This document shows positions 17,190-25,013 of a stretch of 64,000 bases of DNA, piece by piece. The notes beneath the pieces are model-generated. The model made no database searches. It was not told the DNA's origin and saw only the letters and a list, made by a program, of their open reading frames with translations. Each line of letters starts with the position of its first letter. Positions within the stretch are counted from its first letter, which is position 1. Source of the DNA: Neobacillus sp. SuZ13 (GTDB lineage: Bacteria > Bacillota > Bacilli > Bacillales > Cytobacillaceae). The DNA lies in contig NZ_CP126107.1 in NCBI RefSeq assembly GCF_030123365.1, positions 3,740,001 through 3,804,000 on the forward strand, written 5' to 3'. The position numbers and the translations under genes are program-made.

Positions 17190-17298
17190 AAAAACCACCT
17201 AAGATAATATTCATCCGTGAAAACGGATAAATAGCTCTAGGTGGTTAGTCTTTAACAGGGTCGCTGTCAAGTGCCAACAATATGTAGTTGAAATAATG
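17190..17298 (-). promoter_or_regulatory. leader RNA with conserved hairpin and terminator (before molybdoenzyme gene)
   Basis: On the minus strand, in order: a CAAC...GTTG stem; the conserved hairpin GACAGCGACCCTGTT (17254-17268); then a terminator whose arms are AACCACCTA and TAGGTGGTT (17193-17246, enclosing a smaller stem) followed by TTTTTTATT. GTTGG before the hairpin can pair with CTAAC after it, which would consume the left terminator arm and act as an antiterminator. The hairpin and layout match the leader at 17767-17956. Seen directly: the repeats, pairing options and T tract. Ligand or protein partner unknown. Confidence 0.65.
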
Positions 17299-17310
17299 TT
17301 TTCATTGGGT

Positions 17311-17685
17311 TTAACTTTTTAAGCTAAACTTTTCCTCAATATCTTGATCAAACACGAAGATTGACATCCCCATGTCGTCTTCAATATCAATATCCACAAA
17401 GACACGAATGAATTTTACACCAAGTAGTTCTTCCATTTCCTGAGGATAGTTTTTTTTATAAATCTCCTTGACCATTTCAGTACGAGCAGATCGTAACATT
17501 TGTTTCCCGTCTTCAGCGGAAGCAATAAATTTTTCAATTGGAGATAAATTTCCTTCTAATTCACAAATTGCCCAGTTTTTGCAAAACTTTGTTCGAACTT
17601 GACTAGGGCCTTTACCCATATGACGTTTTCTATAGGCGCGAACAATATTACTGAATTCTGCTTCATATTTATTCACATGACTCAA
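17311..17685 (-). CDS. DUF2294 domain protein
   Basis: A 124-aa protein matching DUF2294: EAEFSNIVRAYRKRHMGKGPSQVRTKF at the N-terminus, then LEGNLSPIEKFIA, RSARTEMVKEIY, and GVKFIRVFVDIDIEDDMGMSIFVF. The family has no firmly established role. The ORF can begin at TTG 17685 or GTG 17676; the GTG has a GTGAG sequence 9 nt upstream, and neither is decisive. It is preceded by a long attenuator-like leader and followed, across a second such leader, by the YdeP-type molybdoenzyme and fdhD, so a linked role with that enzyme is likely. Confidence 0.8.
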   Translation of the reverse strand: MSHVNKYEAEFSNIVRAYRKRHMGKGPSQVRTKFCKNWAICELEGNLSPIEKFIASAEDGKQMLRSARTEMVKEIYKKNYPQEMEELLGVKFIRVFVDIDIEDDMGMSIFVFDQDIEEKFSLKS

Positions 17686-17766
17686 CTCACTTGTTTTTAC
17701 TCAATATTATCACTATGTTAATGATGTTTATTCTATAAGTATACTATATAACGGAATAAAAATAAA

Positions 17767-17956
17767 AACCATTGTAATAGATTCTTTGAAGATTCCTTAA
17801 AAAAGGCGGAATCCCAATTGAATCATTACAACGGTTCGCCTCAAACAGGTTCGCTGTTACGCACCAACTGTTATAATATTTTACCCTAGTTGTATGAGTT
17901 ACACCTATTAACCGATCAACAGGTTCGCTGTTTCGGATTAAAAGAGACTCATATGT
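17767..17956 (-). promoter_or_regulatory. leader RNA with two conserved hairpins and long terminator (before DUF2294 gene)
   Basis: Minus-strand order: ATGAGT/ACTCAT closing stem around hairpin copy A AACAGCGAACCTGTT (17918-17932), itself flanked by CCGA/TCGG; a CAACT...AGTTG stem; hairpin copy B, identical 15-mer (17844-17858); then a terminator with arms of about 17 bp (17767-17784 and 17820-17836) followed by TTTTTATTTTTATT. GGTGCG before copy B can pair with CGAACC after it, overlapping the terminator's left arm. Between copy B and the single copy in the molybdoenzyme leader, 20 of 25 aligned bases agree. The ORF overlapping this leader is not convincing as a gene. Confidence 0.65.
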
Positions 17957-18612
17957 ATATTTCACAAATTGTTCACATTTGATAACTTAATCATAGCATG
18001 GTGGTGAAATCAATACAATAGATATTATTTGTAATCCCTGTAAAACCTGAATATAAAAAACTTAACAATAAAAGCGAATGATTCCATCCAAATAACGGAG
18101 AATAACATTCGCTAGTTTTGTGTGGTTAAATCCTTTATATTGTTGATAAAAATTTGGAAAAGTTATTAGAAGAATAATTTGAATAACTTTACTATGAAAA
18201 CAAGATAAAATGGGGTCGGACCAATGTCTGACCCCATTTTGTTTGTTTTTAAACTAAAATCTTGGATGCTTTTACTCTATCATGGACCGAGTCCCTTAAA
18301 GAAACCGGTTATTAACTATAAGGTAATAATCATCATCTACTTATAAACTTTTTTAACCATCCATTTACTAATAATTTATAGAAAATATTTTTCTTTAAAT
18401 TGTTACCCAAAAACCACATCCACTGATTTATTGCGAGCCACTTTATAAATTTTTATATATTTCATAAATAAATGGATGGTAATAAAAATATTTGATTGGA
18501 GGGTTAAAAAGCATGCTAAATCTTTTATTATGAAAGAATAGCTAAAATTATGTAATTTCATAATTTTTAAGAGAATACAAAGCAAGCACTTCATATAAAA
18601 AGGGGGAGAAAC
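17957..18612. other. intergenic region with two terminator-like hairpins
   Basis: No convincing gene. AGCGAATG/CATTCGCT (about 18073-18114) makes a stem with a T tract on the minus strand. AAAATGGGGTC (18207-18217) pairs with GACCCCATTTT (18230-18240), a bidirectional terminator of the GGGGTC type common between Bacillus genes. The DNA next to the left leader should hold its promoter; TTGTGAA half-sites near 17965-17985 could be redox-regulator sites but do not match a full Fnr or Rex consensus. The part before 18613 should hold the benE promoter, not identified. Confidence 0.5.
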
Positions 18613-19848
18613 ATGAATAGTTTTCAAGAGTGTAGAAATAGCAGGATTAGAGTTTCCTATAAGGATTTAAATCATAAAAATATTTCGGCAGGTTTGATTG
18701 CAGGAATATTCGTTATTACGGGACCTACTGCTCTTATATTGGAAGCAGCAACAAAGGGAAACTTCAGTTCCACACAGACAATTCTATGGATATTTGCAGT
18801 CTATGTATTTGGAGGATTATTTGGCATTATTCTTCCCATGTATAGTCGGATACCGATTGTTGGCGGCCATACGCTTACTGGCGTTGCATTCCTGACAACG
18901 ATGACATCCCAGTTTAGCTACCATGTATTAATCGGAGCATATCTTATTTCAGGCATTTTAATGGTATTCATTGGATTTCTGGGTTTTTTCTCAAAATTGA
19001 TTAAGTTGGTGCCTAAAGAAATTATTTCGGCAATGCTGGCAGGAATGATTACAAACTATATGGTGAATTTTATTATTTCTATCAACAAGCTAATATTAAT
19101 TGGGTTTATTCCTTTGGTGGCCTTTTTTATTTTTAGCTGGTGGAAAATAAAAATTCCGCCTGTAATTGCAGCGATTGTCATTGGAACTATATTATTGATC
19201 CTGTTCTATCCATTAAATAACATTAAATGGAATTCTGGAGTGATTATGCCCGAAATTCAATTACCTGATTTTAATATAGTAAGTTTCCTTTCTGTCTCTA
19301 TCCCGCTTGCTTTTCTCATTTTAAGCAACGATGCAGCAGTTGCGGTCGGTGCATTGGAAAAAAATCATTATCGGACCCCGATCAATCAAATTATTTCCTT
19401 TAGCGGATTATTTTCAATCATAACAAGCTTTTTTGGAGGTCAGTCTGCAAATATTGCTGGAATGGCAACAGTAATATGTGCGGATGAAGAGGCAGGTCCA
19501 AAAGAAAAAAGATACATGGGGGCTGTAGTGGCGGGTGCTCTTCTTCTCGTTTACGGTTTATTCTCTTGGAAACTGGTTCCACTAATCCAAGCTTTACCGA
19601 AAGAGTTCATTTCAATGATTATTGGATTTTCGCTTCTCGGTGTATTTGGAAATAGTTTGCATCAATCTTTCTCAAAGCAAACAATGAAAATAAGTACTGT
19701 ATTTGCCTTCATTATTGCCTTATCAAAGATTACCTTATTAAGTATAAGTGCGCCCGTTTGGTCCTTACTTGTTGGTTCTCTCATTGCACGATATATTGAA
19801 AATGATACTATAGGAAAAATTGAAAAAAAGGAAAAAGAAACAGCTTAA
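18613..19848 (+). CDS. benE: BenE family benzoate/H+ symporter-like transporter
   Basis: A 411-aa membrane protein of the BenE family with about 11-12 transmembrane segments. Typical features are the early NISAGLIAGIFVITGP, the conserved GGHTLTGVAFL, ILSNDAAVAVGAL, and a later GGQSANIAGMATVICA. In proteobacteria BenE imports benzoate; here there are no benzoate dioxygenase genes, but two aromatic-type catabolic clusters flank it. The RBS AAAGGGGGAG precedes the ATG. A short cytoplasmic N-terminus and a Lys/Glu-rich C-terminus (GKIEKKEKE) are seen. The true substrate is inferred. Confidence 0.85.
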   Translation: MNSFQECRNSRIRVSYKDLNHKNISAGLIAGIFVITGPTALILEAATKGNFSSTQTILWIFAVYVFGGLFGIILPMYSRIPIVGGHTLTGVAFLTTMTSQFSYHVLIGAYLISGILMVFIGFLGFFSKLIKLVPKEIISAMLAGMITNYMVNFIISINKLILIGFIPLVAFFIFSWWKIKIPPVIAAIVIGTILLILFYPLNNIKWNSGVIMPEIQLPDFNIVSFLSVSIPLAFLILSNDAAVAVGALEKNHYRTPINQIISFSGLFSIITSFFGGQSANIAGMATVICADEEAGPKEKRYMGAVVAGALLLVYGLFSWKLVPLIQALPKEFISMIIGFSLLGVFGNSLHQSFSKQTMKISTVFAFIIALSKITLLSISAPVWSLLVGSLIARYIENDTIGKIEKKEKETA

Positions 19849-19849
19849 C

Positions 19850-20008
19850 TTATAAAAGTAAAATGAATTTTGGCCCTATCAAAAGGAAGAATTCAATTAA
19901 CTGTAACGGACAAGGGAATTCTTTTCCATTCTCCACAGCAGTGTCACGGAAAATAGGATAGACAATATCCCATGCTTCCTTGTCTCCTCCAACCATAACT
20001 AGCTCCAT
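19850..20008 (-). pseudogene. remnant resembling a 6-phosphogluconate/hydroxyacid dehydrogenase
   Basis: A 52-codon minus-strand frame reads MELVMVGGDKEAWDIVYPIF then RDTAVENGKEF before losing similarity. This resembles the segment of 6-phosphogluconate dehydrogenase and beta-hydroxyacid dehydrogenase proteins that follows the NAD-binding domain (MVGGDKEA, P-I-F). No nucleotide-binding N-terminus or catalytic C-terminus is present, and TAA precedes the ATG. It appears to be a decayed fragment, closed upstream by the hairpin at 20017-20050. Assignment is by motif memory only. Confidence 0.4.
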
Positions 20009-20016
20009 TTATGTCC

Positions 20017-20050
20017 AAAACGCCTCAGAAATTTTTTTCTAAGGCGTTTT
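20017..20050. terminator. bidirectional terminator
   Basis: AAAACGCCT and AGGCGTTTT form a 9-bp stem with a T tract on both strands. It lies between the benE side and the minus-strand ohr gene. Confidence 0.8.
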
Positions 20051-20139
20051 AATATAATTCATAAAGTCTTAATTAGTCTATACTTGTGTCTTAGCTCTTT
20101 CTTGCTTAAAAATAATTTAGTTCCAACCACTACATTGAT

Positions 20140-20568
20140 TTATTCAACAACCTGGAGAGTGACGTCAATATTCCCTCTTGTGGCTTTTGAGTACGGACAG
20201 AATTCGTGGGCCTTATGTACAAGTTCTTCTAATTTTTCCTTTTCCACACCAGTCCCTTTTATTTGCAACGTTACCGCAATTTTGAATCCTTGATCGGCCT
20301 CATCTTTTAAGAAATCTACATTTGCCGTTACTTGTGATTCGAATTTGACATGTTCCTGCCTTGCGATGTGCTGTAAAGCCCCATCGAAACAAGCAGAGTA
20401 ACCGCAAGCGAACAACTGTTCAGGGTTTGTCGCGTTTGGTAATTCTTTCGCTCTTGGGGAGCCGGGCATTGCTAAATCCACTTTTATCTTACCATCAGAT
20501 GATTCAACTCTGCCTTGTCTTCCTCCACTAGCTGTTGCAGATGATGTGAATAATGGTTTTGTAGTCAT
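20140..20568 (-). CDS. ohrA: organic hydroperoxide resistance protein (OsmC/Ohr family)
   Basis: A 142-aa thiol peroxidase of the Ohr group that reduces organic hydroperoxides with a Cys pair, here C60 in LFACGYSACF and C124 in HEFCPYSKATRGN. Other family blocks are TSSATASGGRQGRVES and GTNPEQ-like NATNPEQLFACGYSACF. The ATG at 20568 has AAGGAG 9 nt upstream; the longer frame upstream is not likely to be translated. No OhrR repressor is adjacent; the MarR gene at 32285 is not next to it. Confidence 0.94.
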   Translation of the reverse strand: MTTKPLFTSSATASGGRQGRVESSDGKIKVDLAMPGSPRAKELPNATNPEQLFACGYSACFDGALQHIARQEHVKFESQVTANVDFLKDEADQGFKIAVTLQIKGTGVEKEKLEELVHKAHEFCPYSKATRGNIDVTLQVVE

Positions 20569-20950
20569 CGATTTTCTCCTTTTTAAAGAATAATGTCTTG
20601 CCTTAATGTTCACAAAGAGAGAGCTTATTATAGTTTGTTCCACTCATGCTGTAATAAACTACGGCTAATTTTACCTTTGTCATAGTTTCGATCTACTTTT
20701 CTGATGAATACCCAAATAGTTTAGATTAAAAACCCATTTTAATACACCAGCTATTTTCTCAATCATTTTCACTTAATATTCATAATAAATCAACTGTTTT
20801 TGATTCTTATTCAAAAACAGTTGATTTATATTATTTAATTATAGTTTATCAATCTTTAAATATTACTGCTCAACTAACTCATTAACCTATCTCGCAGTTG
20901 AGTAAAAGCCATAAACGTCCTTTTTCTAACCTCACATCAGTTTTATTTAG
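20569..20950. other. intergenic region with one long hairpin
   Basis: No gene seen. AAATCAACTGTTTTTGA (20787-20803) and its complement ending at 20827 form a 17-bp perfect stem with a seven-base loop, probably a terminator for the minus-strand gene at 20951. The part next to 20568 should hold the ohr promoter. Confidence 0.6.
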
Positions 20951-21178
20951 CTACACTAGCTTCTCCAATATTTTTGATATTAATTGATCTTGATTTTTCT
21001 CCATAATAATATCTTGATTTACGATTACTACATTTAAGTTTTCGCAGAAAATGCAAAGTTTCATACAATAGGTTGGAGTGATGGAACACTCAATATCTTT
21101 TTCTTCAAGTTTATTTCTAATCTGCTCTTCTACTTGGTTTGTTCTATTACGAAAACAATACAAAATTTTTTGAGCCAT
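20951..21178 (-). CDS. DUF1450-like small cysteine-rich protein
   Basis: A 75-aa protein: MAQKILYCFRNR at the N-terminus, then TYCMKLCIFCENLNVVIVNQ and a helical end ISKILEKL. The cysteine and strand layout resembles DUF1450 proteins, though more weakly than the one at 6600. The start ATG at 21178 follows GAGG by 6 nt; the longer upstream frame runs through a terminator hairpin and is not likely to be used. It lies at the distal end of the amidohydrolase operon. Confidence 0.6.
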   Translation of the reverse strand: MAQKILYCFRNRTNQVEEQIRNKLEEKDIECSITPTYCMKLCIFCENLNVVIVNQDIIMEKNQDQLISKILEKLV

Positions 21179-21241
21179 AATCATCCTCGTTAGTAAGTAT
21201 TTATTGTAATTTCCCAGCATAATTTCACGAGTATAAAAGGT

Positions 21242-21266
21242 AAAACCATCGCAAGAAGCGATGGCT
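21242..21266 (-). terminator. hairpin between amidohydrolase and DUF1450-like genes
   Basis: CCATCGC and GCGATGG with a five-base loop; on the minus strand TTTTA follows. It would reduce or stop read-through from the amidohydrolase gene. Confidence 0.7.
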
Positions 21267-21273
21267 TTCAAAT

Positions 21274-22557
21274 TTATACAGCCGCACTCTCAACTTCACG
21301 GCTTACTTCAAGTGTGCGAACAACATACTCTCCATCTTTTAGGATAAGATTTAATTTGTCGTGATCTTGTAGGACTGCAATATTATCTAATGGGTTGCCA
21401 TCTACTACGAGGATGTCTGCAAGTTTTCCAACTTCAATGGTACCAATTTTATCTTCCATCTGCATAATTTGACTTCCATATTTGGTAGCGGTTACAATTG
21501 CATCCATTGGTGTCATTCCTACTAACTTAACAAAATGCTCTAAGTCACGTGCATATCCACCATGAGGGCACCATTTGAACCCATAATCACCACCTGGCAG
21601 TATACGTACCCCCGCTTTATAAAGTCGGTTCATATTTTTTAGTGCAATTTGTAACCCTTCTTTATATCCTGTTGCATCAAGTGCTTCTTGTCCGAAATAA
21701 TCAGCACCATGCTCTAATGTTGATATAAGCCAATTTAGGGCTGGCACAACAAATAAACGTTCTTTATCGTGTACGAGCATGTCGAAAGCTTCATCGTCAA
21801 TAAAATCAGCATGACCGATAATGTCTACCCCTGCTTTTACACATATTTTTACAGCATCTGATGTTCTAGCATGTACATATATTCTTTTCCCACGGGCATG
21901 GGCTTCCTCTACAGCAGCTCTGACCTCTTTGTAGGTATAAAGTGTCATTTCACCTGTTGCGTGAGCAGTTAAACTTTCTCCACTCACATTAACCTTGACA
22001 AGGTCTGCCCCTTCTTTAAACAAACTTCTAACTACTTTTCTTACCTCATCTTCGCCATCCGCTAAAAAGGATAGTCCATGAACTCGAACATGGTTTGGAT
22101 GTAAATCAACAAAACTGCCAGTTGCAGATACTTCAGCACCATTTGCGAGCATTCGAGGCCCAGGTACTTGTCCGCGATTAATGGCATCGCGCAAAGCAAT
22201 GTCCACGCGACCTCGAGCAGCTGCGCTTACACAAGATGTAAAGCCGCTTTTAAGCATTGTTTCTGCATTCAAAATAGCCCCAATCATGGTTTCTTCAATC
22301 GGTTTAAAATCGATATCTTGAATATAGAGGGAATCCTGCCATGTGAAATGAGTGTGTGCCTCAACCATACCTGGCATTATGGTTTTTCCGTTTAATTCAA
22401 TAATATCTACTTCATCGAGGTCGTAAGTTTCCGGAATAGAAAGATTCGTCCCGATAGCAGTGATTTTGTTGCGTTCAATTAGTACATCGATTCCTTGCTT
22501 TGCTTCAGCCCCTGTTCCGTCAATCAATAAACCATTTTTTAATAATTTTGCTTTCAT
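21274..22557 (-). CDS. amidohydrolase family protein
   Basis: A 427-aa metal-dependent hydrolase of the amidohydrolase superfamily. It has VEAHTHFTW (first metal ligands), a lysine in LVKVNVSGES fit to be carbamylated, RIYVHARTSDAVKICVKAGVDIIGHADF with two more histidine ligands, ILPGGDYGFKW with the catalytic Asp, and the C-terminal GTIEVGKLADILVVDGNPL. This resembles imidazolonepropionase and Xaa-Pro-dipeptidase-like members. The ATG at 22557 has AAAGGGG upstream; the ATG at 22575 lies in that RBS. It shares an operon with FAH-family and alpha/beta hydrolases, suggesting ring-opening or amide hydrolysis in the breakdown of a cyclic compound. Substrate unknown. Confidence 0.85.
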   Translation of the reverse strand: MKAKLLKNGLLIDGTGAEAKQGIDVLIERNKITAIGTNLSIPETYDLDEVDIIELNGKTIMPGMVEAHTHFTWQDSLYIQDIDFKPIEETMIGAILNAETMLKSGFTSCVSAAARGRVDIALRDAINRGQVPGPRMLANGAEVSATGSFVDLHPNHVRVHGLSFLADGEDEVRKVVRSLFKEGADLVKVNVSGESLTAHATGEMTLYTYKEVRAAVEEAHARGKRIYVHARTSDAVKICVKAGVDIIGHADFIDDEAFDMLVHDKERLFVVPALNWLISTLEHGADYFGQEALDATGYKEGLQIALKNMNRLYKAGVRILPGGDYGFKWCPHGGYARDLEHFVKLVGMTPMDAIVTATKYGSQIMQMEDKIGTIEVGKLADILVVDGNPLDNIAVLQDHDKLNLILKDGEYVVRTLEVSREVESAAV

Positions 22558-22653
22558 TTTTGAAACCCCTTTCATTTCTTCAAATTAAAAAATGTATGTT
22601 CAACGCTTGTTCCCGAAAATTACATCAGGGCAAGGTTAGTAACCAATTAACGC

Positions 22654-22911
22654 CTAAGAATTGAAAAAACCTTCCAGTCCATTATCTTCTCGGATTGCTG
22701 GAACCTCTTCATCCCAGTCGCATTCAACTAGATTATCACACTTAACATGATGAAGGCTTATTTTAAGTTTTTCATCATAATAGGTTCCTAGAATACGATA
22801 AGGAGAATATTTGGGTAAACAATTTGGGCAAAAGCCTCTAGAAATGGCATCTAATTGTTCATCTGAATAATAAACAGTATTTTTAGCTAAAAGTACCTTA
22901 TCTAACATCAA
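22654..22911 (-). CDS. uncharacterised cysteine-containing small protein
   Basis: An 85-aa protein not recognised. Four cysteines occur in pairs: GFCPNCLPKY near residue 28 and VKCDNLVECDWDEE near residue 58, with a HH pair between them, which would suit a zinc or iron site. The acidic C-terminus lacks hydrophobic segments. The TTG at 22911 has GGAAGG 8 nt upstream; an ATG follows directly. It lies between the FAH and amidohydrolase genes in the same orientation, so it probably has a role in that operon. Confidence 0.6.
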   Translation of the reverse strand: MMLDKVLLAKNTVYYSDEQLDAISRGFCPNCLPKYSPYRILGTYYDEKLKISLHHVKCDNLVECDWDEEVPAIREDNGLEGFFNS

Positions 22912-22992
22912 TCAACCATCCTTCCAATAAGTTTTTTAATAGGGGAGGGAGAACTCCCCTTTTCTTCTAACGGATAAAAAAATACGAAATTC

Positions 22993-23901
22993 CTAAGAAA
23001 CAATGTTCCTTAATACTCCGATTTTTTCAATCTCCACTTCCACTACGTCGCCCTCATTTAAGAACTTAGGTGGGTCAAAACCAAGTCCTACACCTTTGGG
23101 AGTTCCGGTCGCAATGATATCCCCTGGCTTAAGCGTTACACCACCGGAAACCGTTTCAATAATAGTTGGGATATCAAAAATAAGGAGATTTGTATTAGAA
23201 TTTTGCCTTACCTCTCCATTCACCCTGCACTGAACATTAAGCTTTACCGGGCGTTCAATTTCATCTTCAGTAACTAGAAATGGCCCCATTGGTCCAAATG
23301 TATCCAAACTCTTCCCTAGAAACCACTGGCTATGTTGTTTTTGGAGATCCCGTGCCGAAACATCATTGATAATGGTATAACCGAAAATATAATCATAGGC
23401 TTCTTCCTTTGATATATTTGTTCCTTCTTTACCAATTACAATGGCTAATTCTGCTTCATAATCAATTTTACTTGTCACATGACGATGACTTTTAATCTTT
23501 TGATCTGGTCCAATGACCGTCGTAGTTGCTTTAGTAAATACGATGGGGTATTGTGGAAGATTTTGTTCCTCTTCCATTGCTGTCGTGTATTCCATTGCAT
23601 GTTCTCGATAATTAAGACCTAAACAAATGATATCTCGTTTTGGCTGTGGAATCGGAGCTTCTAGTAACACATCAGTTAAAGGAAGAATCGCATCTCCGTT
23701 AACTTCTGACTCCCGCTGGTTTATTTCCTTAAGACGTGCCAAAGCCTCTGAATTTTCAATAACCCCTTGTAATGTATTCGGCAAGATAGCTTGGGAATAT
23801 AGTTGTTTTTCTGCCTTAACAGCATCGATGATGGCACTTTCATCCGCTTTTCTAAATCCGAACTTCAAATTCCCGTCATGAAAAAAAGATGCAAGATACA
23901 T
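22993..23901 (-). CDS. fumarylacetoacetate hydrolase family protein
   Basis: A 302-aa FAH-superfamily enzyme. Family hallmarks are DIICLGLNYREHAMEY, DYEAELAIVIGKEG with metal-binding Glu residues, YTIINDVSARDLQ, and PGDIIATGTPKGVGLGF. Members hydrolyse acylpyruvates, hydrate 2-keto-4-pentenoate, or decarboxylate oxaloacetate or oxohept-3-ene-dioate, so the exact reaction cannot be read from sequence. AAGGAG precedes the ATG. It lies between an alpha/beta hydrolase and an amidohydrolase, which suggests the lower part of a ring-cleavage pathway. It is unlike the true fumarylacetoacetase at 9216 in length and architecture. Confidence 0.92.
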   Translation of the reverse strand: MYLASFFHDGNLKFGFRKADESAIIDAVKAEKQLYSQAILPNTLQGVIENSEALARLKEINQRESEVNGDAILPLTDVLLEAPIPQPKRDIICLGLNYREHAMEYTTAMEEEQNLPQYPIVFTKATTTVIGPDQKIKSHRHVTSKIDYEAELAIVIGKEGTNISKEEAYDYIFGYTIINDVSARDLQKQHSQWFLGKSLDTFGPMGPFLVTEDEIERPVKLNVQCRVNGEVRQNSNTNLLIFDIPTIIETVSGGVTLKPGDIIATGTPKGVGLGFDPPKFLNEGDVVEVEIEKIGVLRNIVS

Positions 23902-23980
23902 TTTTTAATTCTCCTTAGATAGTTTAATAGTTTGTAAAGTGATTTTGCTCCCCCTACAATTGCGAAGGACTTTACCTTTC

Positions 23981-24757
23981 CTAAATCCTATTGATAAATT
24001 CCAAAATTGCTGTGTTTACCTCATTCGGCTTTTCAATTGTAGCCCAATGTCCACAATTAGACAGCACGACCAAATCAGCGTTTGGAAAGTTATTGTATAG
24101 GGCTTTTGACATTGATAGTGGAGTGGTTTTATCTTCCTCCCCAACAATCAACTGAACTGGTACTTCTACTTCCTGATGCCTAATTGCCTTAGCCTCCGCT
24201 AGGGCCCGACATGACGCAGCATATCCTTCCGCATCATTTGTCAAAAGCAAAGACCTAACTAAACCCATGACTGCTAGATTGGTCTTGGAATAATTGGAGA
24301 ATCCACCTTCTAGAATGGTATCGGCAATTACCTCCATTCCGTTCTCTCTAACTAAAGTAGAGCGATCCGATAACGCTTTTCGTGCTCCTTCGGGTGGTTC
24401 GGTAAAACCGCCGACAAGCGTCAGACTTTTCACAGCTTCAGGATAGGATACCGCAAAATGTTCAGCAATCAATGTGCCCATCGAATGAGCAATAATGTGA
24501 GCGCTTTCAATCGATTCACTATCTAGTAGTGCTTTTAGATCTTCAACGAATAATTCGATAGAGTAATCGGGGTGTGATACATCGGTCCGTCCTGAACCAC
24601 GCAGATCATATGTAACCGTTTTAAAATGACGGGAACAGGTATTTACCTGGCTATGCCAAATGTTCAAGTCCCCTCCTAGCCCATGAACAAAGACCACTGC
24701 CTCGCCTGACCCTTTCACTTCTACATTAACTTGAATATCTCTAATTTGCTTTCTCAT
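23981..24757 (-). CDS. alpha/beta hydrolase (enol-lactonase/C-C hydrolase type)
   Basis: A 258-aa alpha/beta hydrolase. The oxyanion loop is FVHGLGGDLNIW, the nucleophile elbow is IAHSMGTLIAEH (Ser), the acid is in VGEEDKTTP and the His in LSNCGHWATIEKP. The best resemblance is to 3-oxoadipate enol-lactonase and meta-cleavage product hydrolases. The ATG at 24757 has GGAGG 5 nt upstream; the ORF start at 24769 is a TTG in the RBS. It is the promoter-proximal gene of the minus-strand operon ending with the amidohydrolase and DUF1450-like genes, downstream of the GntR gene. Confidence 0.88.
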   Translation of the reverse strand: MRKQIRDIQVNVEVKGSGEAVVFVHGLGGDLNIWHSQVNTCSRHFKTVTYDLRGSGRTDVSHPDYSIELFVEDLKALLDSESIESAHIIAHSMGTLIAEHFAVSYPEAVKSLTLVGGFTEPPEGARKALSDRSTLVRENGMEVIADTILEGGFSNYSKTNLAVMGLVRSLLLTNDAEGYAASCRALAEAKAIRHQEVEVPVQLIVGEEDKTTPLSMSKALYNNFPNADLVVLSNCGHWATIEKPNEVNTAILEFINRI

Positions 24758-24835
24758 AGCTTCCTCCAAAATATGAATTTAGTAGACAGCACAGCAGTTA
24801 AAAATTATTTTATTATCACCCCATCGTCTTCCTAT

Positions 24836-24900
24836 TAAATATTATTATATTATTTATTTTTTTATTGTCAATATTCTGATAAATAATATTATATTATTTT
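24836..24900. promoter_or_regulatory. candidate GntR operator region before the hydrolase operon
   Basis: AAATAATATTATATTATTTT (24881-24900) recurs, for 17 bases, at 25786-25802 upstream of the GntR gene. A near-inverted version AATATTATTATATTATTTA lies at about 24837-24855. Shared sites before the regulator gene and before the operon fit autoregulation, but the DNA is very AT-rich and chance is a concern. Confidence 0.4.
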
Positions 24901-25013
24901 TTTGCTTGAACCAGAATAAAAAAACTCCTAAATTCAAGTGAATTTAAGAGTTGAACGTTACCATTATTCATGAAGTTGACTTTTTTAAGCTGAATAATTA
25001 GAAAAACACCTTT

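Noticed and set aside
17767..17956. ANTAR target or T-box identity for the leader
   Set aside because: The hairpin loop CGAAC is five bases and lacks the A1/G4 hexaloop of ANTAR sites; no AGGGTGGNACCGCG T-box element is present.
17744..17965. 73-codon minus-strand frame over the leader RNA
   Set aside because: No RBS, no recognisable domain, and it runs through the conserved hairpins and terminator, which explain the sequence better.
18403..18627. 74-codon minus-strand frame upstream of benE
   Set aside because: Overlaps the benE start on the opposite strand, has AT-driven composition (Ile, Lys, Phe) and no supporting motif.
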